Source: Rotaria macrura
Lineage: Eukaryota > Rotifera > Eurotatoria > Philodinida > Philodinidae
Direction of reading: 5' to 3'
Assembly: GCA_900239685.1 (NCBI GenBank)
Contig: OENT01000283.1
Coordinates: 1 to 64,000, forward strand
DNA: 64,000 bases
Shown: in pieces, positions 46,773 through 59,520 of the stretch
Position numbering within the stretch: position 1 is the stretch's first letter
Layout: each line of letters begins with the position of its first letter
Notes under the pieces: model-generated
Seen by the model: only the letters and a program-made list of their open reading frames with translations
What the model was told of the DNA's origin: nothing
Databases searched by the model: none
Made by a program: the position numbers and the translations under genes

Positions 46773-49700
46773 ATGATTGACGATACATCAAAAACACCTC
46801 CGTTAGTATCGGTTTCAACACCAACACCTAGTCGGTCGAATCCAATAAAGGATATTAATGTTTTCCGTAAACCATTACCCCCAGCAATATTAGGACAACA
46901 GACACCATCGTCTCGACGTCAAAAACGTAAAATACTTGAAGAAGAAAAATTCGTTCAAGATCTTGGACACATTATTGAACGGGATTTTTTTCCTGATATC
47001 AAACGTTTACGAGCACAAGAAAAATATTTAACTGCTGTAGAAAAAAATGATGTTATGGCATTAAGAGATCTTTATGCTAAATACAGTATACATCGTGGTC
47101 CAACACCGTCACCAGCCATGATGGGACATCGAGGTAAGGTTATTCTACACTCATGCTAGTTTCTTTTGTAATTTCATGAATTTTTAGATACACCTTCAAG
47201 TTCATTTGAAACACCGGTTGGTATAGGTCATGATACACCCAAACCACTGAAAGACGATAGTATTGAACATGATGAATTAATGTCGAAACATAAAGATGTT
47301 GATGAAGATGAAGAAGATTTCGACAAACAATCAGTATCATCAAAACCTAATATACGAAGTAAGTTTTCTCGGGTTTCCACTGAATATAAACCAACAATAT
47401 TATGAATAATCAGTTTACCTAGAATTCATACGATTCGATAGAACTTGAAATAACGACTAGATTGAATCTACCTTTGAGTCTAAGACTCACCGAAATAAAT
47501 ATATAGTGATTTACCATACTTGAAATTATCTAGTCGAACGCGATTTAATCTCATCGTCTCGAATGCTTACAATAATATGTTCTCTAGTCTATTTATTTTG
47601 AAAATCACCTCGAAGAAACGGTATACATTCGATAAGCTCTATCTATTTCTCAAAGTATGTTTGTATTTGTATCAGACGTATGGGTACTAGAAAAAAAAAT
47701 TTCCATTTTGATGTATGAGCTAATATCTGATAAAAAACTATTTTTTTTTCTAGAAAAAGTACGTGATCTTCGACTAGATCAATATTTATCACTGAATACA
47801 AGTGAAGATAATATTTCCTTTGAACAAATCATGGAAGAAACTCAAAAAAAAGATCGTACTAAAGTTCATCAAGCTTGGCTTTATGAACAACAAGCTTTGA
47901 CACATTCGGTAAGATATTTGTTTACGTTACTCATCATTTGTTTCGGTTTTGAACGAACATGAAACAAGACAACTTTTTTTGATTAAAGTTATCTTGAATG
48001 GACAAGAATGATGAGTCGTTTGAAAAACTTCCTAGAAAACATTTGAAAAGATTTAGCTAACAATAGTTTATGTATTTCATTTGTCCACGGAATAAAATAT
48101 CTATGATTCGTTTTAATGTTCTATTTCTTATTTTTCAGTTTTAAAGAGGATTAGATGTAAAACGAAGGATCCAAAAACTTAACAGTCGTGACTGATGAAA
48201 ACCAATCTCTATGAAAATCTTCCAATTGAAATTCTAATATTACATTTTCTGTTGCTCGTAAGCAAATTTACGAGCATGATTTTAAAAATATCTTTCATGA
48301 GCAGTACTTGTATGATTAGGATCAGAAAAATTCGAATCCGTTTTTCTTTCAGATCAGTCACAGTTTCGAAAAGATTATTCATGATGCATAGTTTCTCGAC
48401 TTGAACTCTATAGATTCATTTCAAAGATATTAAAGTCCGATTACTATGAAAGTTATCTACCAATACTGTATTTATGTTAATAATTCATATTTTGACGAAT
48501 TATTTTAAACTGAACTTACTATCATGTCATGGTATTTATTGAAACAAGTTGAATAAGCTGACGATCGTGAGCGGTATCACTGTACTCACACGCGAGGTTT
48601 CTATCTAATTCATGAAACATAACTACTATACACGTGGTAGTTATTTTCAAGTTCATCTGTTTTGTAGCACTAACATGAAAATGTTCAGTGTCGTGTCAGT
48701 GTTCAGTCTAGACTACATAGAATTACATCGCTATAAGATAAATTCTGTGCATACTTCACGAACCGACGTTTATTTCAGGGTAATGCTTGAAAAAGAAAAT
48801 ATCTGTATTTCCTTTCACTGTTTTCTCGTAACCTGTAACGATCGAGAGTTTCTTTTGTTTGTCTAATTTACACTTGAATATATGTATATTAAAATTGTTC
48901 TCACACTTGCAGAGCACCGAAAATGGACCTGTTCATGAATTACCAGTTCCATCCATTGAAGAGCAAGTAAACACGAACAATCCAGATAAAGTTCAATTTT
49001 GGCCATATACTGTGAAGAATGCTGTTATGTACTTTCCTGAGGGTAAATATAATTGCAAAAAACGAAAATACAAACATCTTTTTACGTTTGTGTAGGAGCA
49101 AAATTAACTGCAGCTGAAAAAATCGAACAAGCTAAACATGTCCGTTCGATTCATCATCATAATACTCGTTTTGAAATTGATCCAACGACAGTCACAACAG
49201 CGAATTCATCAAGTCAAGCGACAACACCAGCTCGACCTGATGCATTAATTCGTCCACAAATCGATATTGATGGTCGAGAAGTAAAACGTTTACAAAGTCC
49301 ACAAGTGAGTGGTTATGGTTTCGTTGTAACACCATCGCCTATGCCGGGTGCACATGGTGACGAATCACCAATGATGACATGGGGTCAAATCGAAGGTACA
49401 CCATTCTGTTTGGATGGTGGTAATGAAACACCACGTACAGTAAACAGTGGACCACAATTTAAAATCATTGACACCCCATTTCGTGAGCAATTAGCATTGG
49501 AATTAGTTGAAAAAAATGCTGCACAACATCGTAAAAAGAAAGTTGAAGCCATGAAAACAATCAATAAGAATTTTTCCTCGACAAACAATGCCAAACAAAC
49601 AAAAGAATTACTTTTGTCAACTATGAGTCCAGCTGCACAACGCCTATTAACAAATCGTCTTGGTATACAACGAACACAATCAACAAATTCTCAACGACAA

Positions 49701-49865
49701 CATGTATTAACACCATCGCCTGTCGTACGTGGAACTCTTACTGGTGATCGAACACCAAGGACACCATTAAATTTTGGAATTATTAAACATACACCGAAGA
49801 CACCAACTACAACAACATCAGAAAGTAGTAATTTGACAGACAATCTTCTCAATTTAAAACGATAG
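46773..49865 (+). CDS. ESS2: ESS2/DGCR14 spliceosome-associated nuclear protein
   Basis: Five exons (46773-47133, 47188-47358, 47754-47908, 48913-49042, 49096-49865) in phase give 528 residues, against about 480 in vertebrates. Family marks are the early VQDLGHIIERDFFPDI motif followed by a short helical region, the acidic middle, the FWPYTVKNAVMYFPEG motif late in exon 4, the HHNTRFEID motif early in exon 5, and a Ser/Thr/Pro-rich C terminus with many TP sites (TPRTP, KTPTT). Es2 proteins associate with the C-complex spliceosome in the nucleus. Intron 3 is about 1 kb. An acceptor-like tttcag lies 10 bases before the ATG, suggesting a 5'-UTR intron or a spliced-leader site. A polyadenylation hexamer is at 49970-49975. 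Confidence 0.93.
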
Positions 49866-49969
49866 TGAGATTTGATTTTATTTTGCTTTTTTTTCTGTAT
49901 ATATAATCATTGCGATTAAAAGAAAAACAAATGATATATCATGCTCACGTTACGATATTTACCTAACAG

Positions 49970-49975
49970 AATAAA
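49970..49975 (+). promoter_or_regulatory. Polyadenylation signal AATAAA for ESS2
   Basis: A canonical hexamer 105 bases past the ESS2 stop codon. Confidence 0.5.
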
Positions 49976-51061
49976 GAAAAAATAATAATCCATTCTATTG
50001 AAGTAAAACATGTAACTGTTTCACAAATCATTCTATGTGTCACATTTACTTAAAGATGTTGATTACTGTAAAGACATGTACTATTAGAAATACTATGTGA
50101 ACTAGTGATCGTGTCGACAATGCGTTACTTGCTTTTGTTTTTTTTCTCATTACACTTCTGACTTCGTCATTAGTCATTCACTTTGATCTTTTCAATGACG
50201 ATGAAGCATAATTATATATCTAATAAACTTCTATCAATGAACATCTTTTATTCATCTATTATGATTGTTGTACATATGAAAACAATAGTTCATTTGGATA
50301 CAGTAATTTCTTTTTAATGTGCGATTAAGTAATTGAATGATGGTGAAGAGGTCAAATAATGACATGAAATTATGTTAGGTTTCAGAAGATTACTGTCAAC
50401 GATTATATATGTTTTATTTTTCGTACTATTGTACGCTGTCACATGGAGACGATGGCAGTGTAATTATTCATTCGTTTCGTCCACTTGAGACAGTATGCCT
50501 CTTGAACATGTGCTCATGCGTTGTTCTTCTTCTCTTTGATCTGAATATCACAGTGCGACTATACACTAAGTGAATGAACAATCATCAGAATAAAAACATA
50601 ATAAATGATCCAATGTATTCTTCATATTCCATCAGACACAATCATTATGTAAGTCTCCGTCAATCATTCATTCGTAAAACTTTGAGTCGTTGCTTGTATA
50701 TCATTTTCTTGTTCATGTTTGCTTCTCACCATCCAACATACATATGCAATACTTAGAGTGAAAGAAGAAAACGAAAGAAAGAAGGAGGAGAGAATTTTTC
50801 TTTTCTTGTTTCATATATACATATATATATGTATGTGTGCCTTTATCTTCAGAAAAAGAAGCAGGAGAGAAGAGTTTTGAATTACACGTACTTCAAATAT
50901 ATACAACGTTCATCAGCATTTGTTTGCACATACATATAAACTCTTTGCCTGTTCTTATCACAGACATTCGTATTTCTTTTCGGAGCACAACTGACGGTGG
51001 AATAGAAGTAAAAAACACGATTGTAGAATCAGAGAAAAAAAGAATTTTATCTTTCAAAATT
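49976..51061. other. Upstream region of the tetraspan gene
   Basis: No gene is supported. A TA/TG-rich simple repeat lies at about 50812-50840. The reading frame of the next gene stays open upstream of its ATG from about 50837, but without another ATG, so it is treated as 5' leader. Confidence 0.45.
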
Positions 51062-54048
51062 ATGAGTTGCTTATTATTCTTCAATTTCATCCTATTACTC
51101 TTTGCCATTACACTTTTCATATTGGGCACAACGACATCAAGATGGCTTGTGCTCACTGATAACAGTACGAATCACATAACAAGTGAATTTTCAAATGGTA
51201 TTATATCACGTTGTCAACGACTTTATCGCCAAGATGGCACAGAAAAATATTTAGCTGTCAACAATCGAACAAAAACTATTAATTATAATATATATGATGA
51301 TGCTTTTGTTTGTTTTAATCGATTATTCAAATGGTATAATTCATCTATGTTTGGACCTGATCTATTAGGTCAGTTGAAAAATTCTATATACTAATCAATT
51401 ATAAACAAAAGTAGTCTTCATCAGATATAATTCACTTTCAAGGTTTCATTTTATATCTATTGATCTTAGTTCAAATGTAGACAACGATAGTAATCTGCTC
51501 TTATGATTCTAATGAATTCTATTGAAAAGGTCACTTTCAAGAGAATATTATTAATTAACTAGTTCATCTGAAACATAACCGTCACATTTGATTTTCTATT
51601 GAAAGAATAAAGACGAAATTTCATTTCCTCAATGAGAAGAAATAAAAACATCAGGATTAACTTAGTATAACTTCGTGCAGATTATACATCAAATGAACAT
51701 GAGAAATACAAGATTATCAATGGCATATCTAATCGATATTTAATGGCAGATACTCTATATGTTAATGTCGGATAATGTGACAAAGATAAGACGGTCATAA
51801 AAGTCATTGAGTACTTATCACTGATGAATCGAAGACGTCGAGAGATGAACAGTCACAGACACATAATCGAATAGCACACACTAATATAAAGTGTGTCGTA
51901 TTGATAATACGTGATGGCACTTTCAAGTGCAAGATGAAAATTCTCATTATGAGACTTAAAAAATATTTTGAGAACATAGTTTTACTTTAATCTAGACTTC
52001 ATCTTTGATTATTTTGTTTTTTGAGAAAAATTGAAACACTAAAATTTTTTTCCGTAAGATTTTAGAAAGATCGATCATGACATAGAGTCATTTCTAGAGA
52101 ATTGAATTTTTTTATTTTTTATGAAACTCGATACTCAAGTACACTTTAATCAAAAAGATACACACAGCGTACGACAATATATAGGTTAAAATCTTGAAAT
52201 TGAGTCATTAGTACAGTTATTTTCATGAACACAACAAATTTTCAATTTTTCGTTTCATATTTCAAAATTAAGAATACAATCGAAAATATATGTAAATGAA
52301 ACTATAAACCAATTAGATCGATATGCCATTGTATTCATAAATATTTGAAATTCTTTTGAATTCTCAGAAGTCCTAGAGTTTACTCCTAAATTTAGAAGAA
52401 ATTTAGGAAGGTCGAACAAGAAAAGAAACATAGGAGAACGAGCAAATATGTAAGTTTATAATTCTTCAGTCATATTCTTTATAGTTTCTTATTTATTTAA
52501 CATGTTTCATATTTGACAGGTAGAATAAAAGTAAGTTATGCTGTGAAATCACCTTCCAAACTAAAGAAAAAAAATAGTCGAAGGACTTTTAAGCTTATGT
52601 AATGAGTTTGATGAAGTAACCATTTTCTTCGTTCGCACATACGAATAGTTCCGAAAGTCATTTTCCAATATCGATACTGAAAAAGTCATTGATATATTAC
52701 AATTGAATATGAATGAATTGAAAATGAATACATCGCTCTAATGGTACTCTCGACTGGATGAGGTACGCCCCTACCTGCCGTCAAAAGTATTCGTTTGACA
52801 TAAGTGAAATCCCACCGTTTTATTATAATTTTTGCTTTCTGATCGTCCTTGTCATATGCAGTCGATTTCAGCCACGATTTTACGAAATTGAATCACCATT
52901 TTTCGCTCGATCTCGGAAACTGTACGAGTTCATCATAAATAATCTTTCTTGTTCACCAATACAAATAACACTAAGACTTTGTTTGTAAAAATATTTTTCT
53001 AAATGATCTATCTCAAAGAGCAACTTATGAATATTTTCAGTAGATACTTGAAAACAAAACCCAATAGAGAAGGAATGAACTCTACTCATATAGAAATGTA
53101 TATATGAGTTTCAAGTACTTAGACTCGACACTCTCAGTGACATACTACACAATAATGTTGTGTTGCTTTATAATTATAACATTGATGGAAGAAATATCAT
53201 AATTCTAATTTCAACAGAAATCACTATCGTTGAAAGAAGTTTCAATCAATTAAGAAGATAGACATCTTATTGAAAGTGTACTATTCAGCTGTATCTAGAT
53301 AGTTTTCTCGAATGACTCAAACGAGTAACTACTTATTTGAATTGAATCCAAGAGTTAATTATCATGTTACTTACGTCTATATCTCAATTAATAAAGAATA
53401 TAATGATATCAGATGAAATATCATGAAAAATTAGTTCGTATCTCAAGGTTCGAAGTTCAGTAATAGATATGATAGAACGGCAATAATTCAGTTCTTAGAG
53501 ACACACACATTCTTGTTAAATTTCAGAAATAAAGAGGATTTTTCATACATGTATTTCTTTATCTTAATTTGTTTTCTTTTTCTTTTTCTACACTAAACAG
53601 ATCGCCAGAAAGTTCTGATTGGCATATCATTTGCTTGCGTAGTCGTTTCAATCATTGCTCTACTACTTACTCAACTAATCAATACCAATTCATCTTTTCA
53701 TAATTTTCGTTTTTCAAAGCGTATGATTGAATGTTTATTGATTGCTGATATTATTACTGGTATGTAAATAGTTAAATGTCGGATTTCTCTACTGAAACAA
53801 TGAATTCTATTGTTACTTTGTTCTGTGTTTTATTTTCCGTTTAAGTCGTCTTGGCATTGATTACATTAGCATTATTCCTTGGTTTCGAAGGTTTACAAAC
53901 ATTAACTGCTTATGGATTTTCATTTTGGTCGTTTGTTGCTGGTACATGTTGTATATTTATGAGTTGTATTCTCACAGCAGTTTATCGTATTGATGTGGAG
54001 TTCGAATTTCGTCGCTATCGTCATGAATCAGTAGCTACACTCTGCTAA
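51062..54048 (+). CDS. Four-transmembrane protein of claudin/PMP22-like layout
   Basis: Three exons (51062-51368, 53601-53759, 53846-54048) in phase give 222 residues. Four hydrophobic segments are clear: SCLLFFNFILLLFAITLFIL at the N terminus, then VLIGISFACVVVSIIALLL, VLALITLALFLGFEGLQTL, and WSFVAGTCCIFMSCILTAVY. A long first outer loop holds a Trp (TTTSRWLVL), two cysteines and several N-x-S/T sites. The second loop is short. The topology matches the claudin/PMP22/clarin/TMEM superfamily, but the W-x-x-W-C-x-C claudin signature is absent, so the subfamily is open. The start is the only ATG before the first segment in this frame. Intron 1 is 2.2 kb, the longest in the window. Confidence 0.76.
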
Positions 54049-54481
54049 AAGATTAATTTTTATTGTAATTTTTTTTATCTGATATTTACTAGATACATTG
54101 TGTGTTTTTTTAATGACCTGTATAAGTAGTGATGTCAATTTTACTTTGTTTTCTTCGAGAAGAAAAAAAAACCGACCCACTTGAAAATATAAGACTTGAT
54201 ATTCATTAATGCTAACGTTGACTCATAGGTAACAAACAACTGTTATTGTGGCATCCATGCTTACTGTAGCACGTGGTTATTTTATTTTTTTTCTTCCGTA
54301 CGACAGAAAGAAAAGTAGAAAGTAGGTGTTTATAGTCAAGGATACATTTCTTTTATAAAAAGGGTGAAAACTGTATGCTTGGATTTTTTTTCGTTCCAAC
54401 TGCTTTTATAATTGAAATTACGTATAAAAACATTCTTTTAGACTATATTCATATATTATTTATGAGATATTTTTAAAAACA
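54049..54481. other. Spacer before the macro/OTU gene
   Basis: These 433 AT-rich bases lie between two genes of the same orientation. They hold the 3' flank of the tetraspan gene and the promoter of the next. No distinct element can be named. Confidence 0.45.
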
Positions 54482-56086
54482 ATGTCTGGCATGTAAGTTT
54501 TTTAAGTATGATATACAAATTGTATTGTTTATTTATCTAGTATTATTTCAAAAATTGATAATGATAATGTCCATTTTAAATTTACTAATGGTTCATTGGA
54601 TGTATACATTCGGTACGGTGACTTAAGTAAAGAACCATGTGATGTTATTGTAAATCCAACGAACTCATCTATGGTTCCTGATGGAGGATTAGACGCCAAT
54701 ATACATAAAAGTATGGGTCAATTCTTTACAGATCAAGTCGTTGCTATTCATAAAGATAACAGAGAAAACTCGTGTCCAGTCGGACAATCGCGTATATTTA
54801 TTGCAAAATTTGATCGTGAAGAACATGATGCACGTTTTGTTATTAGTACTGTCGGTCCACAATATGTAGAAGAAGAGAAAGATCGTGCGGCGTTTTTGTT
54901 ACAATCATGCTACTATACGTCACTGGCACTTACTAATATCTATCAACTGTCTTCAATAGCATATCCAGCTATATCATGTGGAGCATTCCGTTTCCCTCCC
55001 CACGAAGCAGCTCGTGTAGCCATTGAATCTATAAGAAACTTTTCGCATAATGTTAAAGATGTTCGATTTATCTTACGAGATCGTGGTATCTTTGACACGT
55101 TCGTTGAAGAATGGACCAACTATGCGCAACAGATAAATCAAGATGCGAAGAATCCTGAACAAACTGATGATGAAAACCCTGAGCCGCCAACACAACCTTT
55201 ATTGCCAAAGCCATCTGTTCATTACTGTACTGTTTGTAAAGAACAAGAAGTAACTATTGACCAGCAGTTCCTTTGCTTGAAATGCTCTAATTTATCACGT
55301 GGAGATATATTCAAAAATATCTTGACTAAGTTACGTACAGCTAGTGATATTTCATATGATACACTCGTGCAAGAATGTCAAGCTTTAAAATTAGTTTTAA
55401 GTTCATATCCACTTTTGTATACTCCAGCTCAAATTTTTGATCAAAGTATTTATACTCGGGATCAAGTAGCTGAGCATTATGTACATAACTACTGTGATAA
55501 ATCTTTTCGTCAATATATACCACCGTCCATTGTTGGTGATGGTAATTGTTTTTACAATACATTTGTGAAATTAGGAGGCATTGGCTGTACCACTGATGGA
55601 TCTACTTTAACACCGATTGAACTTCGAGCAAGAAATGTTATTGAGCTGGTTCTTAATATAGATGAATATAAATCTATCTACAATCCCATATTACATATTC
55701 TTGATAATTTTGAAGAGTATGTAAGAAAGGAAATGGTACATGATGGGAATTACGTAGCTGTTTGGGATCTATTCAGTATAGCAACTGTATTGAATATTGA
55801 TATAATTTGTGCATATCCGAACGTCAATGGTCCAGAAGATATAAATTATAAGCATCTCAATATTTCTCAGTATCACCCTTTAACCAAAGACGATGTGGCC
55901 AATAATCAAGAGAAAAAAATTGGAACATCGAAAGCATTAAGAGAAGTTATAATACTGTTTTCAAATTGCAACATGCCGGCTAAAAATTTAATCGTGGGAG
56001 GAAACAAATCGGCTAAAAATTTACCCGTGAAAGAAAAACCTGCATGGTTACCGAATCATTTTGTACCACTTATGAAGATGCGATGA
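54482..56086 (+). CDS. Macro domain, zinc-finger and OTU protease fusion protein
   Basis: An 11-base first exon (54482-54492, Met-Ser-Gly) splices to one long exon (54541-56086), giving 518 residues. Residues about 24-185 are a macro domain (CDVIVNPTNSS, GGLDANIHKSMG, PAISCGAFRFP), a fold that binds or removes ADP-ribose. Residues 233-251 form a CxxC-x12-CxxC zinc site. Residues about 325-515 are an OTU-type cysteine protease region: GDGNCFYN with Asp337 and Cys340, VAVWDLFSIATVLNIDI, and NHFVPL with His510. All three catalytic positions are filled, so deubiquitinase activity is plausible. The fusion suggests an enzyme acting where ADP-ribosylation and ubiquitin meet, for instance in stress or antiviral defence, but that is inference. 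OTU domains also occur in viruses and transposons, so capture is possible. The polyadenylation signal is at 56128-56133. Confidence 0.85.
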
Positions 56087-56127
56087 ATCATAAGAATTTT
56101 TTTCATAACACTTCGTTTCTATTATAG

Positions 56128-56133
56128 AATAAA
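56128..56133 (+). promoter_or_regulatory. Polyadenylation signal AATAAA for the macro/OTU gene
   Basis: A canonical hexamer 42 bases past the stop codon at 56086. Confidence 0.55.
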
Positions 56134-59100
56134 TAAGAAGTTGATCATATAATGTCATATCGAAAACAATTTAAGTAGAAATGGGGAGAAGATTATGAAA
56201 TATTCAGTAAACGAAAATATCATTACCATGTATGATCGAGGATGATATATTTTTCAGTAAAAAGGAATTACTCATTATTCTATTCTTAATTGCTTCGTCG
56301 AAAGTTATATTCAACAATTAAAACCAATGGAATCTAGTCAACATCAATTTTTATTTGAGTTTTAATAACGTAGAAGAATAATAGAGACTCTGCATGCTAA
56401 AGTAAATAGGACAAATCTATAAGTAAAACACATATAACGCAAACATTACTGAGATCATTCGTAAGAATTCATCGAAGAGACTTTTTCAGTATGTTTATTA
56501 TGAAACTTGTCATTATTTACTAACGATCAGTACCTTGTTACATAAGTATCTATTAATCAGATGTATTTGTCAACAGATTGAAAGTGATTTGTATTAAGAT
56601 GACTTGATAGCACGGTTCAAATACATGGTAACGATTTACTATGAAACCGTCGAATGAAAAATATGTCGATCATGTAATGTGCCGAAACTTCTGATATGTC
56701 GTGTTTGACCAATATTGATTTTCTTTCCTATCATATTTCTCGTGTTTGCTTCCTCTATCGTATTTTCTTTTATAGTTTCGTTGGTTCGCTAATATTTTTC
56801 TTTCAATTAGTCATTGTATGAGTGAACATTCAAGAATATCGAACAGACACAGAATACAACGAAAACAAAGAAAAATCGAGGTATTGCAAAAGAGTACAGA
56901 TGCTAAAAGTTGACCAATTTCAAGTTCAACTAATGGTATTCAAAAGCTTATCGATACTATTATGGGACGTTATAGCAACAACAACATGGACGTTGAGGAC
57001 TTGTTGGATAACTTATCATTGCTCATCTCGAGGAAAGCATAAAGTTTATATTAATCCCACACATCTGAACCCATGGAAAATCATTCATTTGTTAAATAGT
57101 TATTTGCCATTATGGATAAACGGATTTTTCCTTCTTTCCAATAAAATAAAAATTAAATATATTATATATTTTCCATCTAACATCATTTTTCACTGATTCG
57201 ACATTTGTTTTCTTTCGACCTTTATTCTGTGAGCGCTTTCAATATATGCTACGGTAAAAACGTGATATTGTACAAACTATTATAGTTATTGTCTAGTATT
57301 GTTCTTATTTTTTCTTTATAACGAGCATGCATCATATGCTATTCCCCTTACCTTTAGATATGCTACGATTATTTATCATGACATTAGTTCTTTCGTATTC
57401 TTTCAGTGAGTGAGGAAACATTCTTTGTTCATACTTTCCATAATTGTAATTGTCGGTCATGAGATCGAACTTGTATATGTTCGGTTCAGTACGAACTGTG
57501 ATAGGGTTTTCGCCTACACCCTATTCTTACAGTAGTTCATCACTTTTTCAAACTAAATCTACACGCACTAGACAAGTCCATTTGCTACATAGTACTTCTC
57601 TTGATATGTTCCAGCTACGGGTGGCACTTTATCTTCACATTACCAAGTAAAGTCAAGGAAACTAACATTACTTAATCAATAAAGTTAAGTTAAATACTTT
57701 ACTTTTTTGAAAATAAAATAAAGATAAAGTGTTACTCCTAAGTTTCAATCAACACATACCGTTTCTATTTTTCGTGAACATTAGCGATGATTTCAATAGG
57801 ATGCTTTACCCGAAGGCTCACGTTGATAAAACTTGAAAAACTTATTTTTGGTATTGATAGTCTTGAATAGTGATCAAGCTATTCTACGCAGTTATGACGC
57901 CTGTTGGGTTATCACATAGCAGTATCAACAATTAACCATGTACATTGCATGGTTGAGCTTGTACTCTCTAACTTTAGCCTGCACGAACTATCTTGAACTC
58001 TTCTTGTAATAAAAACAAAGCACAAAAAATCTTTACCATCTTGTTCACATTGAAGATTTCTAGAAAGTCCCAATCTTAATTTTTTCAGTAAGCAGAATCG
58101 AAAAAGAAGTATGTTTTGTCTGTGTATAACACTGTAGAATTTGATTCTCTACGATGTGTAATGTCGATTCACATCATTCATGTTTTCATCGAGTCTACAT
58201 CTATGGCTCATGATGTTAGAGAATAATATCGATAAGAACATCTTGTTTTTGCCCCCATCTTCGTATTCATTATGCATAAGGGTTAAGAAAACAACTAAAA
58301 ATACATTCGACAGCAAGAAACAATGTATCGATATTTAATAAACTCTGTTATTTTAGCTCGAGACACCATATGAAATCAACTAACAATTACATGACCACCT
58401 AGCACTGCCAATGAACTCAAAACACGAATGTTCATTATCAATGACGACTTTCAACCAATATATCAATAAATTCATGGCAATGAGTAGATCTTCATTTTTC
58501 AATAATTACAAAATATCCTCACATCGCATTGCGTTTAATTCAATGAGCTATCTTGAAATCGATTTTTGTAGAAAATAGATGAGAAATCATTCGCTCTTCA
58601 AGCACGTGACAATTGCATCTACAAATGCAGATGTATCTTTTTTTTTCTAGAGCTACATCGAAATTAGCATACGTCTGTAAAAATGTTTGCTTGTTTGATC
58701 CTAGGTAATAAAAAATAGGATGTATACGAATTCTTCAGCTTCCTACTGTAATCTTCTACGTCACTAAATAAATGTGGTCGAAAGATTCGATTTCAAAGTC
58801 TCGTGTTCTGTATATTTAACTACTTCTGTTACTTTGTATGATCGATATAAGATTTTGACATGAATTATGCATGAAATGAATTAGGAGTTTTAAGAGTTAT
58901 TGTATGCTACAAAGGCTTTATTTGCATCAAAGGATTGTTGAAAACGCTTCTCTATTTTCTAATTCCTTGATTACTTAACTTGATTTATTCTTACAGAAAG
59001 ACACTAAACTTGACTCTTTATATGATCAATATTTTAAACCATTGGATATAGAGTAATGTTTATGCAACAAGTTGTTTATTGTTTTCTTCATCCATGTGCT

Positions 59101-59520
59101 CAACTTCATAATACTCTTGTAAGACACTACAATTCTCCAATTCAATTCTGCACCTATGGAAAATATGTCATATTGATGGTTTATAGTCTGGAACAAAAAT
59201 AAACTTGACTTCTCTCGTCAATTATCATAAGTTCATCATGATTATATATCATTTTTTTCGATTATTTAAAATTGATAACGATAGTAGACGAAAATAATTT
59301 ACAGATTATTGAAAATTCGTGCACATTTATTTATTTAATATTTCCAAATAGAATAGCAAGAAAGAAAGAAATAGAGAGATAGAGAAACAGAAAAACAACA
59401 CCGGGCTATAAATAGGATATACAGATACGAAACAAGCACAACAACAACATCAACAGTTATAAGGCACATACTGTTTTTTTTGAATATTTATATATATATA
59501 TATGTATATATCTATAATGA
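56134..59520. other. Intergenic DNA between the macro/OTU gene and the Fat-like gene
   Basis: The genes on both sides end here. It contains a small ORF interrupted by TGA (56818-57042, listed). Another frame (57460-57651) is short and unrecognised. A TA repeat lies at 59486-59515, just beyond the stop of the Fat-like gene. I see nothing else. Confidence 0.45.
56818..57042 (+). pseudogene. Short ORF interrupted by one in-frame TGA
   Basis: From an ATG, 31 mostly basic residues (MSEHSRISNRHRIQRKQRK...) are followed by TGA at 56911-56913. The same frame then stays open for 42 protein-like residues, including IQKLIDTIMGRY and MDVEDLLDNLSLL, up to TAA. No splice pair that removes the TGA and keeps the frame was found. 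A decayed gene fragment with a CGA-to-TGA change is the simplest reading. A recoded codon cannot be excluded, but no downstream stem-loop was identified. A longer frame overlaps in another phase but looks less protein-like. Confidence 0.25.

Noticed and set aside
50837..51061. N-terminal extension of the tetraspan protein
   Set aside because: The upstream open frame has no ATG; the first ATG at 51062 starts right at the first membrane segment.
54541..54596. Starting the macro/OTU protein at 54596
   Set aside because: That codon is TTG; a tiny first exon with ATG at 54482 and good splice sites gives a better start in phase.
57450..57650. Plus-strand frame of 66 codons
   Set aside because: No homology, no exon context, length expected by chance.
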